A stretch of DNA of 64,000 bases, from NCBI GenBank assembly GCA_038239305.1, contig JBBSEW010000001.1, positions 66,463 to 130,462 of the forward strand, in the 5' to 3' direction. The stretch is from JALYUA01 sp038239305 (GTDB lineage Bacteria > Acidobacteriota > Thermoanaerobaculia > UBA5066 > Gp7-AA6). The notes under the pieces are model-generated. The model saw nothing but the letters and a program-made list of their open reading frames with translations, did no database searches and was not told the DNA's origin. Below are positions 25,928 to 36,555 of the stretch, one piece after another (position 1 is the stretch's first letter; every line of letters begins with the position of its first letter). A program made the translations under genes and the position numbers.

Positions 25928-27922
25928 ATGCCCGCCGCTCTTCCTCCCCCCGAGGAGTACGATTTCGTCGTTCTGGGATCCGGCCCCGCCGGTGAGAAGG
26001 CGGCCGCTCAGGCCGCGTACTTCGGCAAGCGGGTCGCCGTCGTCGAGCGTTCGCCGGAGGTGGGAGGCGCATCCACCCACACCGGCACGCTGCCATCCAA
26101 GACCCTGCGGGAAACGGCGCTTTACCTGACGGGTTTCCGCCACCGCGAGCTGTACGGCATGAAAATCCGGCTCGACCGCAAGAAGAGCCTCCGGCAGCTC
26201 GTCGGACGCCTCCACCAGGTCATCGATATGCAGACGCGGCAGATCCGGCGCAACCTCGAGCGGCACGGAATCGAGCTGGTCACGGGCGACGCGGCTTTCG
26301 AAGACCCGGTCATCCTCGCGGTCCGAGACGCGTCCGGCACGGTGATCCGGCGGCTGCGAGCGGCGCGCTTCCTGATCGCGACGGGCTCCTCTCCCCTCGC
26401 GCCGCGCGGCATCGAGCTCGCCGGCGATCCGGACGTCGTCGACAGCGACCGCATCCTCGACCTCGACCGGGTTCCCACCGCGATGACCGTCGTCGGAGGG
26501 GGTGTCATCGGCACCGAGTACGCGTGCGTCTTCGCCGCGCTCGGCACGCGCATCACTCTCGTCGAAGGCCGCGAGCGCCTGCTCGTGGGGACCGAGGAAG
26601 AGTTCTCCTCGGCGATACAGCTCTCCCTCGAGCGGATGGGCGCGGAAATAATTCTCGGAGACGCGGTCGTGTCCCTCGAGCGCTTGCCGGGGAAGAAGAA
26701 CAATGCGCTGCGGTTGAAGCTCGGCTCCGGAAAGAAGCTGCGAGCCGACAAGGTCCTGTTCTCGGCGGGGCGCGGGGGCAACACGCGGGGCCTGAATCTC
26801 CAGGAGATCGGCGTTGCGGTCTCGGACCGCGGCCACATCCAGGTCGACGAGCATTTCCGCACGACGCTGGAGCACGTCTATGCCGCGGGCGACGTCATCG
26901 GGTTTCCGGGGCTCGCGTCCACTTCGATGGAACAGGGCCGGGTCGCGGCATGCCACGCGTTCAGCCTGCCCTTCAAGAAGATGTTGTCGCCCCTCCAGCC
27001 GTTCGGCATCTATTCGATTCCCGAAATCTCGTCGGTCGGGCCCTCGGAGCAGGATCTCAAGACGCGCGGGACGTCCTACGAGATCGGCCGGGCGCGATTC
27101 GAGAACAACGCGCGGGGCCAGATCACGGGCGACGCGGACGGCATGATCAAGCTCCTCTTCGACCCCGAGACGCGAAAGCTTCTGGGGGCCCACATCCTGG
27201 GCGAGCATGCGACCGAGCTCGTACACATCCCTCTGTTCGTCCTCGCGTCCGGCGGAACGATCGACGCCTTCATCGACGCCGTCTTCAATTTCCCGACGCT
27301 CGCGGAGAGCTTCAAATACGCGGCGTACGACGGTCTCCAGAGGTCGGCCGCGAAGAGAGGCGAGACGGTTCTGCCGCCGAGCCCGCACTCCGCCGAAGCG
27401 CCGGCGACGCGCAAGTGGTTTCTCGGGCTCGTGGCGGCGGCTCCTCCGGTTCCGGGCTCTCCCGTCACCGTCTGCGAGATGGATCGGTGGCGGCGGTGCC
27501 GTTTCTGGACATGGTCGTTCGACGCGCAAGGGGGCGGGCTGGTCTCCTCGGAGGCCGAGCGGGAAGGGTTTGCGCTGGCGGTGTGCGGAGAGGGCTCATC
27601 GACACTGGTCGACTCCCTGCGGCCGCGTTACGGGATCGCCGGCGAGGTGTCTCCCGAGCAGTGCGAGATTCTCCGGGCGCGGGCCTCCGACTTCTGGACC
27701 ACCTTCGGCCCGAGTGAGCGGCGCGCCAGCCGCGACGACGACACGACGAGGAGGGTGCACCGCGAGATCCTCACGTCGCTCGGTCTCGAGCTGCCGGGGG
27801 CCGGGTCGGCCTGCCATCTCGACCAGCTCGACGCGGCCGCCGCCGCCCTCGTCGCCTACCTCTGGGCGACGGGCCGGGCCCCCATCGCGGGTGACACCGT
27901 CATGCCCCACTCCGACTTCTGA
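25928..27922 (+). CDS. sthA: Si-specific NAD(P)+ transhydrogenase with C-terminal extension
   Basis: Residues 1-475 are a pyridine nucleotide-disulfide oxidoreductase of the soluble transhydrogenase type, moving hydride between NADPH and NAD+. The FAD motif is VVLGSGPAGEKAAAQAA. The redox-disulfide site of lipoamide dehydrogenases is replaced by ASTHTGTLPSKTLRE as in SthA, the NAD(P) motif is VVGGGVIGTEYACVFAALG, and the dimer domain ends GTIDAFIDAVFNFPTLAES. About 170 further residues (496-664) are unusual. They start KWFLGLVAAAPP and end HLDQLDAAAAALVAYLWATG, which faintly recalls DUF429. The whole is 664 residues against about 465 normally. The upstream 200 bp holds no clear promoter. Confidence 0.88.
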   Translation: MPAALPPPEEYDFVVLGSGPAGEKAAAQAAYFGKRVAVVERSPEVGGASTHTGTLPSKTLRETALYLTGFRHRELYGMKIRLDRKKSLRQLVGRLHQVIDMQTRQIRRNLERHGIELVTGDAAFEDPVILAVRDASGTVIRRLRAARFLIATGSSPLAPRGIELAGDPDVVDSDRILDLDRVPTAMTVVGGGVIGTEYACVFAALGTRITLVEGRERLLVGTEEEFSSAIQLSLERMGAEIILGDAVVSLERLPGKKNNALRLKLGSGKKLRADKVLFSAGRGGNTRGLNLQEIGVAVSDRGHIQVDEHFRTTLEHVYAAGDVIGFPGLASTSMEQGRVAACHAFSLPFKKMLSPLQPFGIYSIPEISSVGPSEQDLKTRGTSYEIGRARFENNARGQITGDADGMIKLLFDPETRKLLGAHILGEHATELVHIPLFVLASGGTIDAFIDAVFNFPTLAESFKYAAYDGLQRSAAKRGETVLPPSPHSAEAPATRKWFLGLVAAAPPVPGSPVTVCEMDRWRRCRFWTWSFDAQGGGLVSSEAEREGFALAVCGEGSSTLVDSLRPRYGIAGEVSPEQCEILRARASDFWTTFGPSERRASRDDDTTRRVHREILTSLGLELPGAGSACHLDQLDAAAAALVAYLWATGRAPIAGDTVMPHSDF

Positions 27923-28106
27923 CGCCAGACGGCTTGTGGGCCCTCGAGCTCGACGGGGGCTCACCTCGGAGCGGGCCCGTCCGTGAACCGCGGCAGCACG
28001 TTTCACTGGCAGCCCGCCGGAGTACAGACTTTCCGCCAGGGGGCGCGTATATTTCGGTCCAAATTTCGACGCCGGGATCCACGAGCGCGGAATACCAGGA
28101 GGACGG

Positions 28107-28580
28107 ATGGCCGGACCAGCAGCAAAGGCCCACTCTCCCGAGCCGTGGCGGCAGGATCACAAGGACCGCAAGACGATCCTCGATGCCCAATCGAGGATGG
28201 TGGCGGTTACGACGATGGTCGAGGACGCGGAACGCCTCGTGGTCGGAGTCAATGCGACGCGGGGGCTCGACGGCGGCGGCCTGGCCGGCTCTCCGCTTCG
28301 CGCGGCGCTTCAGGTCCTCTATGAGATCTGCCGGTACCAGGAAGACATCCAGTTTCGGAACCACGTCGACCGCCGGGGAGGGATCGAAGACCTCATCGCC
28401 CGGGGAAACGCCGCGTGGCGCGCCTACGGCGGGGAGAGCTTCGCGAGCTCGGGCCTCGCCGCGGAGGTTCCTTCCGACAAGGCCGACGCGAAAAGCGGGA
28501 CGGGCGAGGCGGCATCCGAAGGAGCGCCCGCTCCTGCCGCCGACACGACGGCGCCTATTCGTTCGCGCCGGCGAACCTGA
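28107..28580 (+). CDS. Hypothetical protein
   Basis: A 157-residue soluble protein. Residues 20-110 look mostly helical (RKTILDAQSRMVAVTTMVED, then AALQVLYEICRYQEDIQF). The last 45 residues are Ala/Pro/Lys-rich and probably disordered. No family is recognised. The ATG at 28107 has CAGGAGG upstream. The 3' end overlaps the convergent ACT-domain gene by 26 bp. Confidence 0.6.
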   Translation: MAGPAAKAHSPEPWRQDHKDRKTILDAQSRMVAVTTMVEDAERLVVGVNATRGLDGGGLAGSPLRAALQVLYEICRYQEDIQFRNHVDRRGGIEDLIARGNAAWRAYGGESFASSGLAAEVPSDKADAKSGTGEAASEGAPAPAADTTAPIRSRRRT

Positions 28581-28971
28581 ACCCCGCGTCTTCGAGAGCT
28601 CGTTCCGCCCGGACCGCGTCGCTGCCCCGGACCAGGATGTAGTCGGTGTCGAAGGTGGAGACCGGAAAGATCGACACGCCGGCTCCGGCCAGCGCGGAAG
28701 CGATCGCGGCCATCACGCCCGTGACCGCGAACGGAATCGGGCCTCCGACGCGCACGACCCTCCACCCCATTTCCTTCCGCCCATCGGCCGGGGCATCCTC
28801 CTCGCGGCAGACGAGCGAGAGCTCGGAATCCGTGCGCGTTAGCGAGAAGAGCCCGACCGGCGAGCCTTCCGGATCCGGGACCGAGGCCCCGGGATCGAGC
28901 CGGCACACGGCGTAGTCGCCCGTCAGCCAGGTGAGGGAGCGCCACGGAGGCGCGGCGGAACCCTCGGTCAA
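28555..28971 (-). CDS. ACT-domain protein
   Basis: A 138-residue small regulatory-type protein. It has the two-lobed layout of stand-alone ACT proteins (CASTOR/ACT-like): TGDYAVCRLDPG and LFSLTRTDSELSLVC in the first half, then PIPFAVTGVMAAIASALAGA and FPVSTFDTDYILVRGSD, the typical ACT beta-alpha-beta ending. It may bind an amino acid or nucleotide. The TTG start at 28971 overlaps the stop of the upstream small gene (TTGA). A longer frame is open upstream but coincides with that gene. Confidence 0.75.
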   Translation of the reverse strand: MTEGSAAPPWRSLTWLTGDYAVCRLDPGASVPDPEGSPVGLFSLTRTDSELSLVCREEDAPADGRKEMGWRVVRVGGPIPFAVTGVMAAIASALAGAGVSIFPVSTFDTDYILVRGSDAVRAERALEDAGFRFAGANE

Positions 28972-29192
28972 AGGCTCAAGGCGTTCTGGCGCTCGACCGC
29001 GAGCCGGTGATATTCCGAGAGCGCACGGCGCACGATACGCCGCAGGTTGCGGAGACGGCGCTCGGCTCGTTCCCGCTCCCGGTCGGCGAGACGTGCGTCG
29101 CGGTAGTACCGCACCTCCCTCCACAGGGTGTCGACCGACTTTCGCCAGCGCTCCTGCGCCAGGGTGGCTTCGATGGAGAGTGAGTGGCTCAG
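28968..29192 (-). CDS. Small Arg-rich helical protein (start uncertain)
   Basis: About 74 residues, predicted to be one long basic helix: SIEATLAQERWRKSVDTLWR, followed by RERERAERRLRNLRRIVRRA. No family is recognised. There is no ATG, GTG or TTG near the start of the coding-like stretch. A GGAGG lies 6 nt before a CTG at 29192, which I use as a provisional start. The TTGA overlap with the ACT gene argues that it is translated. It may be truncated at its 5' end. Confidence 0.4.
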   Translation of the reverse strand: MSHSLSIEATLAQERWRKSVDTLWREVRYYRDARLADRERERAERRLRNLRRIVRRALSEYHRLAVERQNALSL

Positions 29193-29775
29193 AAGAACCT
29201 CCGTCCGCCCCTTTATGTTACGGCGGAAGAGGACTCGCGTAAAGCGTCGTCCCAGAAATCGCCGGCCACGCCGAGTCGCGACGAGAGCGACCGACCGCGC
29301 TCGATACGCAGCCGACGCCCGCGGGATCGAAGACGGGCCAACGTTCGTGAATACGGGGCGAGCAAGGGGGGAGCCGATGGCCATCCGGCGCCTCTTCGTG
29401 ACGCGAAACGTACCGCCGGGGAGTGCCGGGCGGCGGTCGGGCCCGAACAGACGGGGGACGAGCCGGCTTCCCCACCAGCTCCGAGTCGAGCCCCGGACAG
29501 CATGTCGCGACATCGGGCGCCTTCGGATTTCGATGGAGCATCTCTTGCCGCCTGCTCCACCTCGGGAATGCTTCACACCGTTCCTGGCGGAGGCGTCGCC
29601 GAGATCGATCCGGCCTCGGCAATCGCAGCGTGGAGCAGAGCGCCCGACGGTCCGACGAGGGCCGCCCCGTCGATGTCCTCGCCTCGTCGCGATGGCGCGG
29701 CCCCCGCCCCCTCGAGCGCATCCGCGTAGTTGGCACCTGCGTCCAATCGTGGCAAGCTGCCGTCCGGAGGTTTCC
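29193..29775. other. Spacer of about 580 bp without a convincing gene
   Basis: Several open frames cross this stretch on both strands, but none has a ribosome-binding site together with a recognisable family or consistent codon use. It must contain the promoter of the DUF481 gene near its right end. The CTG-initiated small gene starts at its left edge. Confidence 0.5.
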
Positions 29776-30528
29776 ATGGCCCGACTTGTTCGCCGGTTTC
29801 TACCCCTTTTTTTCCTGATCCTCCCGGGAATGGCGTTCGCGGATGATCCTCCGAAGATCCCCCCTGTCTGGTCTGGCAAGGCGGAGGCGTCGTACGTCGC
29901 GACGTCCGGAAACTCGGACGCGAAGACTGTCGGAGCGGCGGCCGAGGCGGCCTATGTTCCCGGAGTCTGGAATTTCAAGCTCTCGCTCGCCTTCATCCGC
30001 AGCGAGGCGGACGGAGTCGAGAGCGCCCGGACATTCGACGGCGTGCTGCGCGCCGCCCGGAAACTCTCCCCGCGCTTCGAAGTCTTCGCGCAGGGCTCGT
30101 ACCGCGAGAACCGGTTCGCCGGAATCGACCACCAGTGGGCGGGAGACGCCGGAGGCGCTTACCAGGTTCTCACGATCGGCGGGCATTCGCTCAAGGCGGA
30201 AGCGGCGATCGGCTACATCGCGGAGACGCGGCTCGTGGCGGCTCCCCCGCCCGAAACGACGGACAAGAACTTTGCGACGGCTCGCGCCGCCTTCGAATAC
30301 AAGTGGAAATTCTCCAAGACGGCCGAGTTCACGGACGAGGCCTCGTTCACGGAAGACCTGAGCGACTCGAAGGACTGGCGGTTCACCGACAAGCTTGCGC
30401 TCTCGGCCGAGCTCACGACGGTCCTCGCCGTGAAGCTCTCCTATGCGCGGCTGCTGATGAACGAGCCTGTGCCGGGGAAGAAGAAGACCGACACGATCAC
30501 GTCGGCGGCGCTCGTCGCCAAGTTCTGA
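29776..30528 (+). CDS. DUF481 outer-membrane protein (YdiY-like)
   Basis: A 250-residue exported protein with a signal peptide (MARLVRRFLPLFFLILP ... AFA). The mature part begins WSGKAEASYVATSGNSDAKT, the hallmark of DUF481 (GxxxxGxxxxxGNSxxxx). It then alternates short amphipathic strands with turns, ending TDTITSAALVAKF with a C-terminal Phe, as expected for a small outer-membrane barrel. Members are salt-stress-induced in some bacteria, but their role is not defined. The ATG at 29776 follows CCGGAGG. It converges with the peptide transporter gene. Confidence 0.88.
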   Translation: MARLVRRFLPLFFLILPGMAFADDPPKIPPVWSGKAEASYVATSGNSDAKTVGAAAEAAYVPGVWNFKLSLAFIRSEADGVESARTFDGVLRAARKLSPRFEVFAQGSYRENRFAGIDHQWAGDAGGAYQVLTIGGHSLKAEAAIGYIAETRLVAAPPPETTDKNFATARAAFEYKWKFSKTAEFTDEASFTEDLSDSKDWRFTDKLALSAELTTVLAVKLSYARLLMNEPVPGKKKTDTITSAALVAKF

Positions 30529-30555
30529 CGCGCCGGAGCGAAGGCTGGAAACCCG

Positions 30556-32106
<1,551 letters not shown>

Positions 32107-32144
32107 TCGTTGCTCCTTGCGTCGGACGCAGATTCCGGGCTCGG

Positions 32145-32405
32145 TTGGCGAGGAGGTTACCAGACGTTTCGCTCGGAACGGCCGATACGATCGACCGCAC
32201 GGCGCACGAAACCGCCCTCCTGGCCACTCTCGCCGCGGGCTTCGGCCTCGCGTTCCTCTTCGGCCTCCTCGCGGCTCGGCTGCGCCTTCCCCCGCTCGTC
32301 GGCTTTCTCCTCGCAGGCGTTACGCTCGGCCCGTTCACGCCGGGCTTTGTCGGAGACGCTTGCCGTGGCGTCACAGCTCGATCGCCGAGCTCGCGGAGGT
32401 CACGG
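32145..32405 (+). pseudogene. Fragment of a CPA2 (KefB/YbaL-type) cation/proton antiporter
   Basis: The frame from about 32200 reads ETALLATLAAGFGLAFLFG and then ARLRLPPLVGFLLAGVTLGP followed by FTPGFVGDA, which is the first and second helix of KefB/YbaL-type antiporters. The next expected residues (helix start AELAEIG...) appear as SSIAELAEV only in another frame. Nothing further of the roughly 550-residue family follows before hemL. This is a 5' relic with a frameshift and a large 3' deletion. Confidence 0.75.
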
Positions 32406-32495
32406 GCGATCCACAACAGCCGAAGCGGGGGCTCCGGGGACCAACCGGAGGCATCTCATCCTTCGGAGCGCGCGACACCCTCGGAAGGCCTCGTG

Positions 32496-33839
32496 TCAGG
32501 CAAACGTGATCGCGAGACTCTCCCCGACCATCCGGCACGTCCTCCGGATGTCGTCCTCGGAGTGCGCGGTGGACAGGAACCAGGCCTCGAACTGCGCCGG
32601 CGGAAGAAACACGCCCCGCTCGCGCATCGCGTGAAAAAACAACGCGTACCGGGCCGTGTCGCAGCGCCGGACCGACGCGAAGTCCGACAGTCCGGCGCCT
32701 TCCGGAGCGAAAAAAAGCGTCCCGAGCGATCCCACGCTCTGCCATGAGACGCGATCCGCGACTCCTGCCGCCGCGGCGGCGTCCCGCACTCCCGCCGCGA
32801 GCCGGGCGCCCAGCCTTTTGAGCGCTCCGTAGGGAGGATGGCGCCGAATCTCGGAGAGCATCGCGAGGCCCGCCTCCATGGCGAGCGGATTTCCGGACAG
32901 CGTGCCCGCCTGGTAGACGGGCCCCTCAGGCGCCATCTGCGACAGGAGATCACGCGACCCGCCATACGCGCCCACCGGCAGCCCGCCTCCGACGATCTTT
33001 CCCAGGGTCGTCAGATCCGGGTGCACGCCGTAAAGCTCCTGGGCCCCTCCCGGCGCGAGACGGAACCCGGATATGACCTCGTCGAACACGAGGAGGGCCC
33101 CGTGCCGGCTCGTCAGCGCGCGGACCGCGGCGAGGTAGCCCGGCTTCGGAGGCACGACACCCATGTTGGCCGCGAGCGGCTCGACGATGAATGCCGCGAT
33201 CTCCCCCGGGTACTGCGCGAAGGCCGACTCGAGCGCTTCCGCGTCGTTATACGGGACGACCGTCGTGAGCGCGGCGGAAACGTCCGGAACGCCCGGGCTA
33301 CCGGCGATGCCGAGCGTCGCGACGCCCGAGCCCGCGGACACGAGGAAGGAATCCGCGTGCCCGTGGTATCCCCCGTCGGTCTTCACGATCCGGGGCCGGC
33401 CGGTCGCCGCCCTCGCGAGGCGGATCGCGGACATCGTCGCCTCGGTTCCGGAGCTGACGAATCGGACCATCTCGACGGACGGCACCATCGCGGCGATCTT
33501 CTCGGCGAGCCGCACCTCGAGCTCGGTCGGAGCGCCGAAGGACGTACCGTGCCGGATCGCGCGACGGAGGGCGTTCTTCAGAAACAGGGGCATGTGGCCA
33601 AACAGGTGGGGGCCGTAGGACATGACGTAGTCGATGTACGAGTGCCCGTCCGCGTCGCGCAGCCGGGCGCCCCGGCCCGAAACCGCGAAGAACGGCTCGC
33701 CGCCGACGGACGCGAAGGAGCGCACCGGAGAGCTGACGCCGCCCGGCATCGTTTCCTTCGCGCGGCGGAAGAGCGCGCTCGATCGCGCGGACGAACGTTT
33801 TCCGCGCCGCGGCCGGCGCTTTTTCTTCGGATCTTTCAA
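32496..33839 (-). CDS. hemL: Glutamate-1-semialdehyde 2,1-aminomutase
   Basis: PLP enzyme that turns glutamate-1-semialdehyde into 5-aminolevulinate. The 447 residues include TMPGGVSSPVRSF, FVSSGTEATMSAIRLARAAT, DGGYHGHADSFL, the VFDEVISGFRL Asp and the PLP lysine in TTLGKIVGGGLPVGAYGG. The N-terminal tail (LKDPKKKRRPRRGKR) is unusually basic. The TTG at 33839 overlaps the hemB stop (TTGA) and is the only start that keeps the N-terminal helix. It is the last gene of the minus-strand heme operon. Confidence 0.95.
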   Translation of the reverse strand: MKDPKKKRRPRRGKRSSARSSALFRRAKETMPGGVSSPVRSFASVGGEPFFAVSGRGARLRDADGHSYIDYVMSYGPHLFGHMPLFLKNALRRAIRHGTSFGAPTELEVRLAEKIAAMVPSVEMVRFVSSGTEATMSAIRLARAATGRPRIVKTDGGYHGHADSFLVSAGSGVATLGIAGSPGVPDVSAALTTVVPYNDAEALESAFAQYPGEIAAFIVEPLAANMGVVPPKPGYLAAVRALTSRHGALLVFDEVISGFRLAPGGAQELYGVHPDLTTLGKIVGGGLPVGAYGGSRDLLSQMAPEGPVYQAGTLSGNPLAMEAGLAMLSEIRRHPPYGALKRLGARLAAGVRDAAAAAGVADRVSWQSVGSLGTLFFAPEGAGLSDFASVRRCDTARYALFFHAMRERGVFLPPAQFEAWFLSTAHSEDDIRRTCRMVGESLAITFA

Positions 33840-34828
33840 ACGGGAAGCCCGCCTTCGGCCACCCAGCGGGCGGCGTCGAGGGCGTGGTACGTGAGGACGA
33901 AGTCGGCGCCTGCCCGGACGATCCCCGTCAGGATCTCGAGGACGATCCGCCTCTCGTCGATCCAGCCGTTGGCGGCCGCCGCCTTCACCATCGAGTACTC
34001 TCCCGACACGTTGTAAGCCGCGATCGGGACGTCGAATCGCGCGCGGGCCTCGTGGATGACGTCGAGGTACGCGAGAGCCGGCTTGACCATCACAGCGTCC
34101 GCCCCTTCGTCGATGTCGAGCGCAATCTCCTTCATGGCTTCGCGGCGGTTGGAAGGATCCATCTGGTAGCCACGCCGGTCGCCGATTTTCGGGGCCGAGT
34201 CCGCTGCCTCGCGAAACGGGCCATAAAAGGCGGATGCGGACTTCGCCGAATACGCGAGGATCGCGCGATCGACGAATCCCTCGGCGTCGAGCTCGCGGCG
34301 GATCGCGGCGACCCGCCCGTCCATCATGTCCGAAGGCGCGACGACGTCCGCGCCTGCCCGGGCATGCGAGAGAGCGCATCGCGCCAGAAGCGGCAAGGTC
34401 GCGTCGTTGTCCACTTCTCCGTCGCGAAGGACGCCGCAGTGGCCGTGGGAGGTGTACTCGTCCAGGCAGACGTCCGTGATTACGAGAAGCTCGGGAATCT
34501 CCTTCTTCAGGAGCCGGACCGTGCTCTGGACCGCCGCGTTGTCATCCCAGCCCTCGCTTCCCGTTTCGTCCTTCCTCTCCGGGATGCCGAAGAGAATGAC
34601 CGCGGGAACGCGCGCCTCGGAGAGCTCCTGCGCGGCCCCGAGCGCCTCGTCCGGGGACAGCCGGTGTACGCCTGGAAGGGAGGAGATCTCCTCCCGGACT
34701 CCGCGACCGAGCCGGACGAACAGCGGCGCGACGAGCTGGTCGGGCGACAGACGGGTTTCGCGAACGAGGCGCCGCAGGGCGGGAGCTCGGCGCAGGCGGC
34801 GGGGGCGGGAGACGGGAAATGCGGTCAC
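33836..34828 (-). CDS. hemB: Delta-aminolevulinic acid dehydratase (porphobilinogen synthase)
   Basis: Condenses two 5-aminolevulinates to porphobilinogen. The 330 residues have both active-site lysines, in AILAYSAKSASAFYGPF and ADAVMVKPALAYLD. The metal loop reads DVCLDEYTSHGHCG: Cys121 and Cys131 are kept but the middle zinc Cys is Asp123, an intermediate between zinc- and magnesium-type sites. The GTG start at 34828 lies 12 bp after hemD; the stop overlaps hemL. Confidence 0.95.
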   Translation of the reverse strand: MTAFPVSRPRRLRRAPALRRLVRETRLSPDQLVAPLFVRLGRGVREEISSLPGVHRLSPDEALGAAQELSEARVPAVILFGIPERKDETGSEGWDDNAAVQSTVRLLKKEIPELLVITDVCLDEYTSHGHCGVLRDGEVDNDATLPLLARCALSHARAGADVVAPSDMMDGRVAAIRRELDAEGFVDRAILAYSAKSASAFYGPFREAADSAPKIGDRRGYQMDPSNRREAMKEIALDIDEGADAVMVKPALAYLDVIHEARARFDVPIAAYNVSGEYSMVKAAAANGWIDERRIVLEILTGIVRAGADFVLTYHALDAARWVAEGGLPV

Positions 34829-34840
34829 AAGTCCGCGAAT

Positions 34841-35596
34841 CTACGCCGGGCGGCCCTCCGCGGCAAGCGCTTCGAGGCTATCGAGCACGGAGGAGAAGGT
34901 CGGCTCGGCGGCGATTTCGACGCGGGCGACGCCGTGGTTCTCGAGGTAGCGCGCCGTGAATCGGCCGAGGACGACGGCGGGTGTCGCGCGGAGCCGGTCC
35001 GATGCCGCGGCCGACGCGCCCGCGAAGAGCCACATGGCCGCTGACGGCGAGGTCGTCGCGAATGCGGCAAACGGCCTCTCGATGATCTCTCGATCGAGCT
35101 CCGGATCTCGCGGCGTCGGGTCCTTGCGGTACAGCACGAGCGGGGCAAGACGTGCGCCGCGCCGGCGAAGCCCCTCGGGCAGATCCGCCGTCGCGTCCGC
35201 GCCGCACGGGAGAAGCACGCGCCAGCCGTCGAGCCGCCCCGGGAGGAGGTCGAGCACGCTTCCTCCTGACCCGCCTGCCACGATCGCCGGATGGACACCC
35301 TTTTCTCGCAGAGTCCCCGCCGTGACCTCTCCGACAGCCGCGACCCGGCCCCGCGACAGGGACTCGAGGAACAGGGCGAGGCGCTCCGGATCGTCCAAAA
35401 GCAACCCGGCGGCGATCTGACTCGTGAACACGGCGAGATCGGCTGGCTCGCGGAGGGGCTCGAGATCGGGAGAGAGGGGAACGACGGAATGGCTCAGCGT
35501 TTCCACGAGCTCCAGGGCCTCGGGATCGCGCGGCCGGGGAAAGGCGACGCCGGGCATGAAACCGGATCGAACGACGAGGGCTCGAGGACGAGTCAT
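34841..35596 (-). CDS. hemD: Uroporphyrinogen-III synthase
   Basis: Closes and inverts ring D of hydroxymethylbilane. The family is poorly conserved. The 251-residue protein shows the expected two-lobed pattern: LAVFTSQIAAGLLLDD, VAAVGEVTAGTLREKGV in the first lobe; YRKDPTPRDPELDREII and FATTSPSAAMWLFAG in the second. Its place between hemC and hemB supports the call. The ATG at 35596 has AGGGAG upstream. Confidence 0.88.
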   Translation of the reverse strand: MTRPRALVVRSGFMPGVAFPRPRDPEALELVETLSHSVVPLSPDLEPLREPADLAVFTSQIAAGLLLDDPERLALFLESLSRGRVAAVGEVTAGTLREKGVHPAIVAGGSGGSVLDLLPGRLDGWRVLLPCGADATADLPEGLRRRGARLAPLVLYRKDPTPRDPELDREIIERPFAAFATTSPSAAMWLFAGASAAASDRLRATPAVVLGRFTARYLENHGVARVEIAAEPTFSSVLDSLEALAAEGRPA

Positions 35597-35615
35597 GAGG
35601 AAGTCTCCCTGGTTT

Positions 35616-36521
35616 TCAAGCGCGCGCGGCCTCCAGGATTCTTTCCGCTCCCCTCGCGAGCAGCGCATCCGCGACCCGGTCGGCGAGGGCGATGGCGTTT
35701 ATCGAGGAGTCTTCCGCTTCCTCCCGGACCGACTCGCGTCCGTCCAGCGAAAAGACTCCCGCGGAGAGTCTCATCCGGTCTCCCGCAACGGTCGCCCTCC
35801 CGGCGAGAGGCGCCTGGCAGCCGGCGTGGAGCCTCTTCAGGAGCCGTCGCTCGGCGAGGACCTCGCGGTGCGAGCTCGGATGGTCGAGGGGCGCCAGCGC
35901 TCGGGCCGCGTCGGCATCCCCTTCCCGCGTGACCAGGGCCAGAGCTCCCTGCCCGATCGCGGGCAGCATCACTTTTTCCGAAAATACGTCGCTCACTTCG
36001 TCCAGCCGCCCGAGGCGCGCCAGGCCCGCCCGTGCCAGCACGATCGCCTGCCACTGGCCCTCCCGGACGCGAAGGATCCGCGTGTCGACGTTGCCGCGTG
36101 TCTCGAAGACCTCGAGGTCCGCACGCGCCGCCAGTATCTGCGCGCGGCGGCGGGGACTGCTCGTGCCGACGCGGGCGCCCGAAGGCAGCTCCCGGAAGCG
36201 GACCTCCGGCCGCGAAACGAGGACGTCCGAGGGATCTTCCCGCTCGGGCACGGCGGCGAGGACGAGGCCCGGAGCCAGCTCGCAGGGCAGGTCCTTCAGG
36301 CTGTGGACGCCGACGTCCGCTCGTCCGTCGAGGAGAGCCTCGTCGATCTCCTTCGTGAAGACGCCCTTCCCGGTGATCGCATCGCCCGTCTGGGAGAGGC
36401 GGTCGCCCGTGGTGCGGTAGGTCGCGATCTCTGTCTCGATTCGGCCCGCGAGCGCCCGGGCGGCCCACTCGACCTGTACGAGGGAGAGAGCGCTGCCCCG
36501 CGCGGCGAGCCGGAGGGTCAT
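35616..36521 (-). CDS. hemC: Hydroxymethylbilane synthase (porphobilinogen deaminase)
   Basis: Polymerises four porphobilinogens. The 301 residues show LRLAARGSALSLVQ, GVFTKEIDEALLDGRADVGV, HSLKDLPCEL, GTSSPRRRAQIL and the dipyrromethane-cofactor Cys in LHAGCQAPLAG. The ATG at 36521 gives the family N-terminus. It sits between hemA (35-bp gap) and hemD (19-bp gap). Confidence 0.95.
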   Translation of the reverse strand: MTLRLAARGSALSLVQVEWAARALAGRIETEIATYRTTGDRLSQTGDAITGKGVFTKEIDEALLDGRADVGVHSLKDLPCELAPGLVLAAVPEREDPSDVLVSRPEVRFRELPSGARVGTSSPRRRAQILAARADLEVFETRGNVDTRILRVREGQWQAIVLARAGLARLGRLDEVSDVFSEKVMLPAIGQGALALVTREGDADAARALAPLDHPSSHREVLAERRLLKRLHAGCQAPLAGRATVAGDRMRLSAGVFSLDGRESVREEAEDSSINAIALADRVADALLARGAERILEAARA

Positions 36522-36555
36522 GCCGATTCCCGGGAGCCGTACGAGGACACGGAGC

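Noticed and set aside
29193..29775. Several short ORFs on both strands (for example 29213-29560 and 29573-29755 on the minus strand)
   Set aside because: They lack ribosome-binding sites, recognisable families and consistent codon use.
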